A stretch of 6,776 nucleotides of DNA from Aliterella sp. RAGGC_92. GTDB taxonomy: Bacteria > Cyanobacteriota > Cyanobacteriia > Cyanobacteriales > Chroococcidiopsidaceae. Where the stretch lies: positions 1 to 6,776 of the forward strand of contig JAPJOW010000233.1 of NCBI GenBank assembly GCA_030826005.1, written 5' to 3'. The translations under genes and the position numbers were made by a program. The notes under the pieces were generated by a model that worked only from the letters and a program-made list of their open reading frames with translations, did no database searches and was not told where the DNA came from. The first letter of the stretch is position 1, and every line of letters begins with the position of its first letter. Below, piece by piece: positions 1 through 5,578 of this stretch.

Positions 1-407
1 GCCATTGGCGAACAAACTCCAGGAATAGATTGGACTATTACTTGAGGATGGATTTGCTGCAATGTTTGTGCCAGGTAACTAAAAGTACTATAAAAACTTA
101 CATCGCCTTCACAGACGAAAGCAACATCTTCTCCGCTTTGCAAATACTGTAGAACAAGCTTTGCAGCGTTTTGCCATGCGTCTATTAGCACGGCTCGATC
201 TTGCACGTAAGGAAAATCTAATGCTAGTTGTTGCTGATTTGGGCTAATCCAAGGCGCTACAATTTGTTGAGCGATACCGGGTAAACCCTTTATTCCTGTT
301 GGAAAAGCGATTACTTTAGATGATTGGAGTACTTTTAGCCCCTTAACTGTAATTAATTCAGGATCGCCCGTACCGACGCTAATTCCGTATAAAGTGCCAA
401 TTTTCAC
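1..407 (-). CDS. cobI: Precorrin-2 C20-methyltransferase, N-terminal part (gene cut by window edge)
   Basis: Translating the reverse complement from GTG at 407 gives 135 complete codons beginning MKIGTLYGISVGTGDPELIT. The GxGxGDPELIT-type opening (residues 8-20), the segment CEGDVSFYST (99-108) and SIPGVCSP (127-134) are hallmarks of the tetrapyrrole SAM-dependent methylases, and the TLYGISVGTGDPELIT opening points to the CobI/CbiL branch. This enzyme moves a methyl group from S-adenosylmethionine to C20 of precorrin-2 (or the cobalt-containing equivalent) in cytoplasmic cobalamin synthesis. Family members are usually about 230-250 residues, so roughly the C-terminal 100 lie beyond position 1. 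GTG is the only reasonable start: an in-frame TAA lies about 25 bases upstream with no ATG between. Precorrin-2 versus cobalt-factor-II substrate cannot be decided here. The gene is divergent from the hydrolase at 464. Confidence 0.9.
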   Translation of the reverse strand, partial: MKIGTLYGISVGTGDPELITVKGLKVLQSSKVIAFPTGIKGLPGIAQQIVAPWISPNQQQLALDFPYVQDRAVLIDAWQNAAKLVLQYLQSGEDVAFVCEGDVSFYSTFSYLAQTLQQIHPQVIVQSIPGVCSPM

Positions 408-463
408 AAGTTTAGTAGTAGTCTGAGACTTTTATTATTGGCATATTTTTAACTTTAAACCTC
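408..463. promoter_or_regulatory. Divergent intergenic region between cobI and hydrolase, with 11-bp palindrome
   Basis: These 56 bases must carry start signals for both divergent genes unless a promoter lies inside a coding region. An inverted repeat AGTCT-G-AGACT sits at 420-430. An AT-rich stretch with a TATTAT hexamer (433-438) could serve as a -10 for the rightward gene, but no matching -35 is evident. No clear Shine-Dalgarno sequence precedes either start. The palindrome is short enough to be chance; an operator role is inference. Confidence 0.3.
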
Positions 464-1159
464 ATGTTGCCTACAGTTATTTTGCCTGGATACTTGGAAA
501 GTGCGATCGCTTATTTGCCATTGCAACAAGCTTTACAACAACGGGGTTTTCCCACATCCACCGTACCATTACGCCGCCGCGATTGGTTGCCGACGTTGGG
601 AGGACGACCGGTTACGCCAATTTTGCAGCAACTCGATCGCACGGTAAAACTTGCTTTAGCACAATCTGATACCGGGCAAATTAATTTAATCGGTCATTCG
701 GCGGGTGGTTGGATTTCTCGAATTTATCTAGGGGAAAAACCTTATTTAGGGCGACTAGAAGTAACGTCTCTTGCTCTTTGTCATGCTTACCCATATATTG
801 CTAACTTAATTACTCTCGGTACGCCTCACGTTAGTCAAGAGCGATGGACGCGGTGGAATTTGGACTTTGTAAATAATAACTATCCCGGCGCTTTTTATCC
901 TAGCGTCCGCTACGTTTGTGTTGCCGGAAAAACTATTTTTGGAAGTCGCTTTTCTAGTCAATGGCTCGCTTACAGCAGCTACCAGCAAACTTGCGGTGTC
1001 GGAAATACTTGGGGAGATGGGATTACGCCAGTTATTGCGGCTCACTTACAGGGGGCAGAAAATTTGGTTATCGAAAATGTTTTCCACTCTCCCCGCTCGT
1101 CGGGACTTTGGTATGGCTCTCCTCCAGTTCTACCTAGTTGGGTGTCTTATTTAAGTTAA
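464..1159 (+). CDS. Alpha/beta-fold hydrolase, lipase/esterase-like
   Basis: A 231-residue protein with the signature of serine alpha/beta hydrolases. The first strand and oxyanion-hole region read VILPGY (5-10). The nucleophile elbow is GHSAGG with Ser79. LITLGTPH (115-122) follows, as is usual in lipases. Asp185 in GDGITPV and His208 in ENVFHSP are the likely remaining triad members, in the right order. No signal peptide or membrane helix is visible, so it is probably cytosolic or peripherally bound to membranes. LITLGTPH recalls lipase class 2 and PGAP1-like proteins, suggesting a lipid or other ester as substrate, but the substrate cannot be read from sequence. The ATG at 464 starts directly at the first beta strand, so no upstream extension is needed. 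It is divergent from cobI; a link to corrinoid metabolism is not implied. Confidence 0.85.
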   Translation: MLPTVILPGYLESAIAYLPLQQALQQRGFPTSTVPLRRRDWLPTLGGRPVTPILQQLDRTVKLALAQSDTGQINLIGHSAGGWISRIYLGEKPYLGRLEVTSLALCHAYPYIANLITLGTPHVSQERWTRWNLDFVNNNYPGAFYPSVRYVCVAGKTIFGSRFSSQWLAYSSYQQTCGVGNTWGDGITPVIAAHLQGAENLVIENVFHSPRSSGLWYGSPPVLPSWVSYLS

Positions 1160-1186
1160 TTGTGTTCTTTGGGATGACTTACACAA
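1160..1186 (+). terminator. Weak stem-loop just after the hydrolase stop codon
   Basis: TTGTGT (1160-1165) pairs with ACACAA (1181-1186) around a 15-base loop, starting right after the TAA. The stem is AT-rich and no T-run follows, so it is at best a poor intrinsic terminator; it may be chance. Confidence 0.2.
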
Positions 1187-1246
1187 ATTGGCGATCGCGT
1201 TAAAATTGTAAACAAAACTATACATTTAGCAACATTGCCTACAGCT

Positions 1247-1885
1247 ATGATTTCTACTTACGATTTTCGATTGCGACGGACGGCGACAATATTATCGGTA
1301 GCGATTGTAACTTTAACTGCGATCGCGGCAGTTACAGGAATATTGCTATCTTTTTACTATGAACCAGTGGCGGGCGGCGCTTATCAATCGCTGAAGTGGA
1401 TTGATAATGAAGTTACTAACGGCTTATTAATTCACTCTATTCACGATCAAGCAGGAACGCTGCTGATCGGCGTAAGCTTAATTCAGATGGTAGTGATGTT
1501 TTTAGGCAGACAATTTCGTTCTAATTGGCTGATAGCTTGGGTGAGTGGAATTTTTTTAATATTGAACGCGATTGGACTTGCTTGGACGGCAATTATTTTA
1601 GATTGGAGTCAAGAAGGTTACTGGCGCTTTCGGATTGAATTAAGCACTATTGAAGCAATACCGCTTATTGGTTCGACCTTGCGGGATATTTTGGTAGGCG
1701 GCGGCGCAGTAAATACGATTACCGTAGAGCATCTTTATACCATTCATAGTTACTTGTTATCGGCAGGGGCAATATTGCTTTCGGTAGTGCATTTGTGGAG
1801 TCTGTTGAAGCAAGAAAAAGAAATGAACGGCGAAATTATGCCCGCGCCGGAACTTGCAGAAACTAAAAAAGCTGAATTGACTTAA
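1247..1885 (+). CDS. Cytochrome b6-like (cytochrome b N-terminal domain) membrane protein with an altered haem-ligand set
   Basis: A 212-residue protein resembling the four-helix, haem-binding half of cytochrome b/b6. Helices are near residues 14-36 (A), 68-86 (B), 95-118 (C) and 164-187 (D). The segment GYWRFRIELSTIEAIPLIGS (124-143) closely follows the GYW...EAIP..GS stretch between helices C and D of cytochrome b6. Helix B has SIH with His66, but the partner 14 residues later is Gln80 where b6 has histidine. Helix D keeps both ligands, His167 and His182, 15 apart. No cysteine is present anywhere, so the haem-cn attachment Cys35 of b6 is absent. Arginines that flank the first ligand in b6 are His63 and Asp67 here. 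No subunit IV, Rieske protein or cytochrome f gene is nearby. ATG 1247 was chosen over the in-frame TTG at 1235, which would add four residues; neither has a clear Shine-Dalgarno. It is probably a paralogue of PetB with a separate electron-transfer role, which is inference. Confidence 0.85.
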   Translation: MISTYDFRLRRTATILSVAIVTLTAIAAVTGILLSFYYEPVAGGAYQSLKWIDNEVTNGLLIHSIHDQAGTLLIGVSLIQMVVMFLGRQFRSNWLIAWVSGIFLILNAIGLAWTAIILDWSQEGYWRFRIELSTIEAIPLIGSTLRDILVGGGAVNTITVEHLYTIHSYLLSAGAILLSVVHLWSLLKQEKEMNGEIMPAPELAETKKAELT

Positions 1886-1887
1886 CT

Positions 1888-1902
1888 GTTGAGGCTATCA
1901 AC
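1888..1902 (+). terminator. Small stem-loop after the cytochrome b6-like gene
   Basis: GTTGA (1888-1892) and TCAAC (1898-1902) form a 5-bp stem with a five-base loop, three bases past the TAA stop. The following AACTAAAAGTCTAGTCTTTAT has no proper T-run. It is only a candidate terminator and could be coincidental. Confidence 0.2.
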
Positions 1903-1960
1903 TAAAAGTCTAGTCTTTATAGCTAATCACTATTTTTCGCTCATTAGGGAGAGACATAGA

Positions 1961-1966
1961 AGGAGG
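1961..1966 (+). promoter_or_regulatory. Shine-Dalgarno-like AGGAGG without an adjacent start codon
   Basis: AGGAGG is the strongest ribosome-binding-like motif in the window, but the next annotated start (ATG 2013) is 46 bases downstream. No ATG, GTG or TTG occurs at a usable distance: the first is GTG 1994, 27 bases away, in another frame and stopping after 17 codons. It may be fortuitous or part of an untranslated leader of the downstream gene. Confidence 0.25.
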
Positions 1967-2012
1967 CAAAAGTATTATCAAAAACTTATAGTAGTGAATT
2001 TAACAAAAGTCT

Positions 2013-3098
2013 ATGTTGCAGTGGGTGGGGATAATTCGAGACGGTAGCATTTTAGACGCGCCATTAGCAAGCGTTCCTAATGCCGTTTTTTCAGGCTCTC
2101 AAGGTTTTTTAGTTTTAATTGCCGGATTAGTTTTAGCTTTTGCTTTTCAGCTACTACTTGCAAACTTTTTTATTGCCTTGGGTATTTCCTACTCCAATTC
2201 TGAGGAGGAATCAGACGAAGCGGAAACTTTAGACGATACGATCGATAAAATTGGTACGATCGTCGGCTTAAGAACTCTGGGAACACTTAGCCTCACTTTA
2301 TTTGGGGCTTGTTTTTTGGCAATAAAACTGAGCTTAGTTAACGATGCAGTTTTAGGAGCAATTTTTGGGTTAGTAATTTGGGCAACTTACTTTACATTGC
2401 TGGTATGGATTAGCTTAACTACGGTAGGTTCGGTAATCGGTACAATTGTCAATTCAGCAACTTCAGGTCTGCAAGGCATTATTGGGACGGCAGCGATCGC
2501 TCTGGGTGCAAAACAAGTAAGCGATCGCGTTGTTTCTACGGCGGAAGCTGCGGCGACTACTGTGCGCCGCGAACTAAGTTCGGCGGTAGATTACGAACGC
2601 AGCCGCGATGCGATCGCAACTTATCTCAAACAATTACGCATCCCCGAACAAGATCGCCAACAACTCCAAGAAGAATTTGAAAAGTTAATTGTCGAACCCC
2701 AAATGCAGTCAATCGCCCGCGATAACCACATTCAAAACATCGGGCGACAAACTTTTGTGGATTTAGTGAGCAGCCGCACGGACTTCTCTAAAAACGATGT
2801 AAATCTAGCTATGGAGCAGTTTGAAACCTTTTGGCAGCAGCTTTGGGGTCAACAACCGCCAAAATCTTCTCCAGAAACTGTCCTTGCCGTACTGCAACCA
2901 ACTCCATCGGACGATAAATCTATTCAACTTAGTCAAGAATTAGAGCAACTAATCGAGCAAACCCGCAAACAACAAGCATACGTACAAGCCCAAGCTACCC
3001 AAAAAGTAGCAGAAACCGCCGCTTGGTGGTTGTTTGGCTCGGCTTTTACGTCGGCAGCCACCGCAGCGATCGCTGGGATAATTAGTGTTAGAGCTTAA
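2013..3098 (+). CDS. Multi-spanning membrane protein of unknown function
   Basis: I do not recognise this 361-residue protein. Likely membrane helices lie near residues 31-58, 87-108, 112-134 and 334-357. An acidic loop (EEESDEAE, 64-71) separates the first two. A glycine/alanine-rich segment (about 138-166) follows the third and could be a further weak helix. Residues about 170-330 are soluble and helical. They include an EQDRQQLQEEFEKLI segment (212-226) and SSRTDFSKNDVNLAMEQFE (253-271), which resembles helix-turn-helix-like modules seen in other cyanobacterial membrane proteins; that resemblance is from memory. A glutamine-rich, probably coiled-coil stretch (304-332) leads into the last helix. 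There is no catalytic motif. ATG 2013 is the start because an in-frame TAA lies at 2001-2003 with no start between. Codon use and three HIP1 sites inside the gene argue that it is native. Confidence 0.75.
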   Translation: MLQWVGIIRDGSILDAPLASVPNAVFSGSQGFLVLIAGLVLAFAFQLLLANFFIALGISYSNSEEESDEAETLDDTIDKIGTIVGLRTLGTLSLTLFGACFLAIKLSLVNDAVLGAIFGLVIWATYFTLLVWISLTTVGSVIGTIVNSATSGLQGIIGTAAIALGAKQVSDRVVSTAEAAATTVRRELSSAVDYERSRDAIATYLKQLRIPEQDRQQLQEEFEKLIVEPQMQSIARDNHIQNIGRQTFVDLVSSRTDFSKNDVNLAMEQFETFWQQLWGQQPPKSSPETVLAVLQPTPSDDKSIQLSQELEQLIEQTRKQQAYVQAQATQKVAETAAWWLFGSAFTSAATAAIAGIISVRA

Positions 3099-3285
3099 AG
3101 TTGGCAGCAAGGAAAATGCAACTACTTTTTAGCCTGGGAACAAATTCCGGCGTTGCTTAATTAAAGGATGAAAGAGGAGTTGACAAGGGGACAAGGTGAT
3201 AAAGAGAAGCTTGCTTGGGTTGCTGCAAAGGGATAATCATATCTATATTTAGCAATGCCCAAATTCCCCAGCGAGTTAAAATAAT
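3099..3285. other. Convergent intergenic region with no gene found
   Basis: This gap separates the converging 361-residue and 79-residue genes. It holds a two-copy repeat of GACAAGG (3182-3188 and 3190-3196, period 8), like the short tandem heptad-type repeats often seen between cyanobacterial genes. Only tiny ORFs are present, of 14 codons at 3116 and 22 codons at 3168. I saw no strong bidirectional terminator; the best hairpin is a 4-bp GGAA/TTCC stem near 3137-3148. Confidence 0.5.
3182..3196 (+). repeat. Two-copy tandem GACAAGG repeat
   Basis: GACAAGG occurs at 3182-3188 and 3190-3196 separated by one G, in an otherwise non-coding, purine-rich stretch. Two copies are a weak signal, but the location and sequence fit degenerate cyanobacterial intergenic short repeats. 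Confidence 0.35.
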
Positions 3286-3525
3286 TCACTCATCGTGCTT
3301 GATTTGCCATGCGGCGGCAATTGCGGCGGTAAATCCAGCAATTAAACCTGTACTCATACCTTGCACGGTTTTGATTGCTGGATCTTGAGTTAGACACTCA
3401 CTCGTTACGTTTTGCGCTTGCCAACAGCGATCGCTTTCTGCCCAACTAGCACCACCGCCTAAAATTACTCCTGCCGCACTACAGGAAACTACTAAAAGTG
3501 CCAGACGCTTCGCTTTTATATCCAT
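3286..3525 (-). CDS. Small exported or membrane-anchored protein of unknown function
   Basis: This 79-residue protein begins MDIKAKR, a positively charged N-terminus, followed by a hydrophobic stretch (about 8-24) ending in GGGASWAES. That could be a signal peptide cleaved after Ala29, or a membrane anchor. VVSC (12-15) loosely matches a lipobox, but the hydrophobic run continues beyond Cys15, so a lipoprotein is less likely. A short hydrophilic part with Cys34 and Cys44 (possible disulfide) leads to a second hydrophobic, Ala/Gly-rich segment (57-73) and a charged IKHDE tail. I do not recognise the family. It lies 114 bases downstream of sppA on the same strand, with a possible promoter of its own at 3570-3597. 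No clear Shine-Dalgarno precedes the ATG at 3525. Signal-like architecture and an internal HIP1 site support a real gene, but it could be spurious. Confidence 0.65.
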   Translation of the reverse strand: MDIKAKRLALLVVSCSAAGVILGGGASWAESDRCWQAQNVTSECLTQDPAIKTVQGMSTGLIAGFTAAIAAAWQIKHDE

Positions 3526-3569
3526 AGATAGATGTGTAGAATCTTGGTTACATATTTAAACTTTTTCTA

Positions 3570-3597
3570 ATTCTATAGGTATAGTTTTAAAATGCAA
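3570..3597 (-). promoter_or_regulatory. Candidate promoter for the 79-residue gene, overlapped by a palindrome
   Basis: On the minus strand TTGCAT (3597-3592) and TAGAAT (3575-3570) are separated by 16 bases, giving a weak -35 and a good -10 that would start transcription about 38 bases before the ATG. The spacer end carries the inverted repeat CTATA-GG-TATAG (3573-3584), overlapping the -10, a place where a repressor could sit. Both readings are inference from short motifs in AT-rich DNA. Confidence 0.3.
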
Positions 3598-3639
3598 CCG
3601 CAATCTTACTTACTTTTGGCTAGATAGTTAGGCGGACAT

Positions 3640-5475
3640 CTACTCAATACGCAAGCTAAATGGCAAACGCGCATAAACACCCAAGGGGTCGTTCATCGAT
3701 TGCAATACTTCTAACTCTTGTCGTAGTTTTTGAAACTCTACGGTCAGCAAATCTGTTGACTTGCTGGGAATTTCACCGCCTAATCTTATCCTCGCTTCGT
3801 TACCTAGCTGTCCTAACAAACGTTGTTCAAAACTGCGGACTGGGGGATATTCTGTAACCTGCCAATCGTTGCCCAAATTTGCCTGTTTAGCCGCATAACT
3901 AATAGCTGCATTGATACCGCCAATTTCATCAACTAAGCCAATTTCTTTGGCTGCTACACCCGACCATACCCGACCTTGGGCAATTTCTGCTACTTTTTGC
4001 GCTGGCAGCTTGCGCCCCTGGGCAACTTTACTTAAAAACAAATTATAAAGGCGGTTGACAGAACTTTGATAAATAGCTAGTTCTTGAGCAGATTTAGGAC
4101 GAGTAACAGTTTGACTATCGGCAAGTTTAGCCGTTTTTACTGCGCCCCAAGTTATACCATTATTGTTGGCAAGTTTTTGGAAATTGGGCAATACGCCAAA
4201 CACGCCAATAGAACCTGTAATTGTATTTGGCTCGGCAAAAATACGATTGGCATCCGTCGCAATCCAGTAACCACCAGAAGCCGCCACATCACCCATAGAG
4301 ACAATAATAGGTTTAGTTTTACCTGTAAGCTGAATTTCGCGCTGCATCACCTCCGATGCTGTCGCACTACCCCCCGGACTATTGACGCGCAGGACAATGA
4401 CTTTGACATTTTTATCTTGCCGCAATCTGCGGAATATGCGCGCAAAGCGATCGCCTCCGACTTGTCCTACCGCACCTTGTCCGTCAACAATATTACCTTC
4501 AGCGTAAACAACGGCAACATGATTTTTTGATTTGCGTTCTACTCCTAAAGATTTGCCCGAAACATCGGCGTAGTCTACCAAACTAATTTGCTGAAAAGTT
4601 CGTTCTTCTGCTTTGCTTCCGGTTAATTGCTTTAGTTCGCCTAGCACTTGGTCAAAATATCCAACTTCGTCAACTAATCCACTACTGCGGGCTTGCTCGG
4701 CTTCTAAAATGCCTTGAGTGTCGGCAATTTGTTGTAATTTAGCAACGCTTACTTTCCGGCTAGTGCTAACAGCACTTTGCCAATCTTTCCACACATCACC
4801 TAACAATCTTTCCGTTTGCTGGCGATTTTCTGGACTTAGTTTATTTAAAATTAGCGGTTCGACGGCGGCTTTAAATTTACCAACTCGGATAATTTGAATA
4901 CCAATACCGTATTTTTCTAATGCTCCAGCTAAAAATATCGGTTGAGAACTTAAACCGTTAAGTTCCATTGCTCCTAAAGGATTAATGACAATCTTATTAG
5001 CTACAGAACTAAGATAATAATCTCGTTCGCTCCATTCCACATTGTAGGTAACGATTGTTTTCCCGGCGGCGCGGAATTTCTCTAAAGCTGACCTTACTTC
5101 TTTGAGCGTGGCAAATCCTGTAGGACTTTCTTCGCTACTTCTACTACCATCTAAATAAATCCCGACAATGCGCGGATCTCGCCTTGCTTTTTCTAAGGTA
5201 TCTAAAACGGTACGCAAAGTAACTCGATTTCGATCTTCTCCCGATAGTGCTTCTTGCAAAGCGGCGCTACTGCTAGAGTTGGGTTTAGAATCAGTGATAT
5301 TTAGCGCTAAATCTAATACCAATACCGATTTATTTTTTACTTGCGGGCTATTATCTTGAGAGCCGATCGCAATTAGTAGTCCAATTAGCCCTACAGTCCC
5401 CAGTCCAAAGAATATAAATAGTCCTAGCAAGCTGCCGATCGCGCTTGTAAAGGTTTGTTTGATAAAATTACTCAT
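3640..5475 (-). CDS. sppA: Signal peptide peptidase SppA, 67K type (S49 family protease)
   Basis: At 611 residues this matches the long, two-domain SppA form (E. coli SppA is 618). The N-terminal hydrophobic segment (about 12-38) is an uncleaved anchor. Two S49 domains follow. The first (about 50-270) holds the general-base lysine, Lys202 in GKFKAAVEP. The second (about 318-530) holds NSPGGSATASEV (365-376) and the nucleophile Ser400 in GDVAASGGYW. Both positions align by motif with E. coli Lys209 and Ser409, so the enzyme should be active. SppA degrades signal peptides and other membrane-associated substrates. In cyanobacteria the homologue is reported to be a thylakoid-associated, light-responsive protease linked to antenna linker turnover (Synechocystis SppA1, from memory). 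ATG 5475 has AAGGA ten bases upstream. The gene follows fni on the same strand after 103 bases, so co-transcription is possible. Confidence 0.96.
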   Translation of the reverse strand: MSNFIKQTFTSAIGSLLGLFIFFGLGTVGLIGLLIAIGSQDNSPQVKNKSVLVLDLALNITDSKPNSSSSAALQEALSGEDRNRVTLRTVLDTLEKARRDPRIVGIYLDGSRSSEESPTGFATLKEVRSALEKFRAAGKTIVTYNVEWSERDYYLSSVANKIVINPLGAMELNGLSSQPIFLAGALEKYGIGIQIIRVGKFKAAVEPLILNKLSPENRQQTERLLGDVWKDWQSAVSTSRKVSVAKLQQIADTQGILEAEQARSSGLVDEVGYFDQVLGELKQLTGSKAEERTFQQISLVDYADVSGKSLGVERKSKNHVAVVYAEGNIVDGQGAVGQVGGDRFARIFRRLRQDKNVKVIVLRVNSPGGSATASEVMQREIQLTGKTKPIIVSMGDVAASGGYWIATDANRIFAEPNTITGSIGVFGVLPNFQKLANNNGITWGAVKTAKLADSQTVTRPKSAQELAIYQSSVNRLYNLFLSKVAQGRKLPAQKVAEIAQGRVWSGVAAKEIGLVDEIGGINAAISYAAKQANLGNDWQVTEYPPVRSFEQRLLGQLGNEARIRLGGEIPSKSTDLLTVEFQKLRQELEVLQSMNDPLGVYARLPFSLRIE

Positions 5476-5485
5476 TTTTAGATAT

Positions 5486-5490
5486 TCCTT
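5486..5490 (-). promoter_or_regulatory. Ribosome binding site of sppA
   Basis: AAGGA on the minus strand lies ten bases before ATG 5475. It is the clearest correctly placed Shine-Dalgarno motif in the window and supports the chosen sppA start. Confidence 0.6.
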
Positions 5491-5492
5491 GC

Positions 5493-5511
5493 AGTTAGCA
5501 ACTTGCTAACT
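5493..5511. promoter_or_regulatory. Perfect 8-bp inverted repeat in the fni-sppA gap
   Basis: AGTTAGCA (5493-5500) and TGCTAACT (5504-5511) are exact reverse complements around the three-base loop ACT. On the minus strand the hairpin ends two bases before the sppA ribosome binding site and 17 bases before the ATG, with no U-run after it, so it does not look like a terminator for fni. On the plus strand it is followed by TTATTTTTA (5512-5520), which is terminator-like, but no plus-strand gene leads into it. It could be an operator for sppA, an mRNA leader structure controlling translation, or a block to antisense transcription. Confidence 0.5.
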
Positions 5512-5578
5512 TTATTTTTACGCTTGGATAGCAGCCTTGCTTGAAGCCATATAGATTGCTAATTTAACTTACATTTTC

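Noticed and set aside
806..1045. 79-codon minus-strand ORF inside the hydrolase gene
   Set aside because: The overlapping plus-strand frame carries the catalytic Asp region of a clear alpha/beta hydrolase; the antisense product has no recognisable feature.
1235..1246. TTG start adding MPTA to the cytochrome b6-like protein
   Set aside because: ATG 1247 is in the same frame only four codons later, no Shine-Dalgarno favours the TTG, and the extension adds nothing conserved.
467..1248. Near-identical 14-mers TTGCCTACAGTTAT (467-480) and TTGCCTACAGCTAT (1235-1248) at two gene starts
   Set aside because: One is within the hydrolase coding sequence and the other straddles a start, so they are not in equivalent positions and flanks do not match; a chance similarity is most likely.
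3180..3185. TTGACA as a -35 element
   Set aside because: No -10 hexamer occurs at 16-18 bases and no plus-strand gene follows; it is created by the GACAAGG repeat.
3168..3236. 22-codon ORF with upstream AAAGG
   Set aside because: It lies in the purine-rich repeat-like intergenic stretch and its Lys/Glu/Gly-rich translation is typical of translated intergenic repeats.
4084..4530. 148-codon plus-strand ORF inside sppA
   Set aside because: It is antisense to the conserved SppA catalytic region and its translation shows no family motif; it is a shadow of the real gene.
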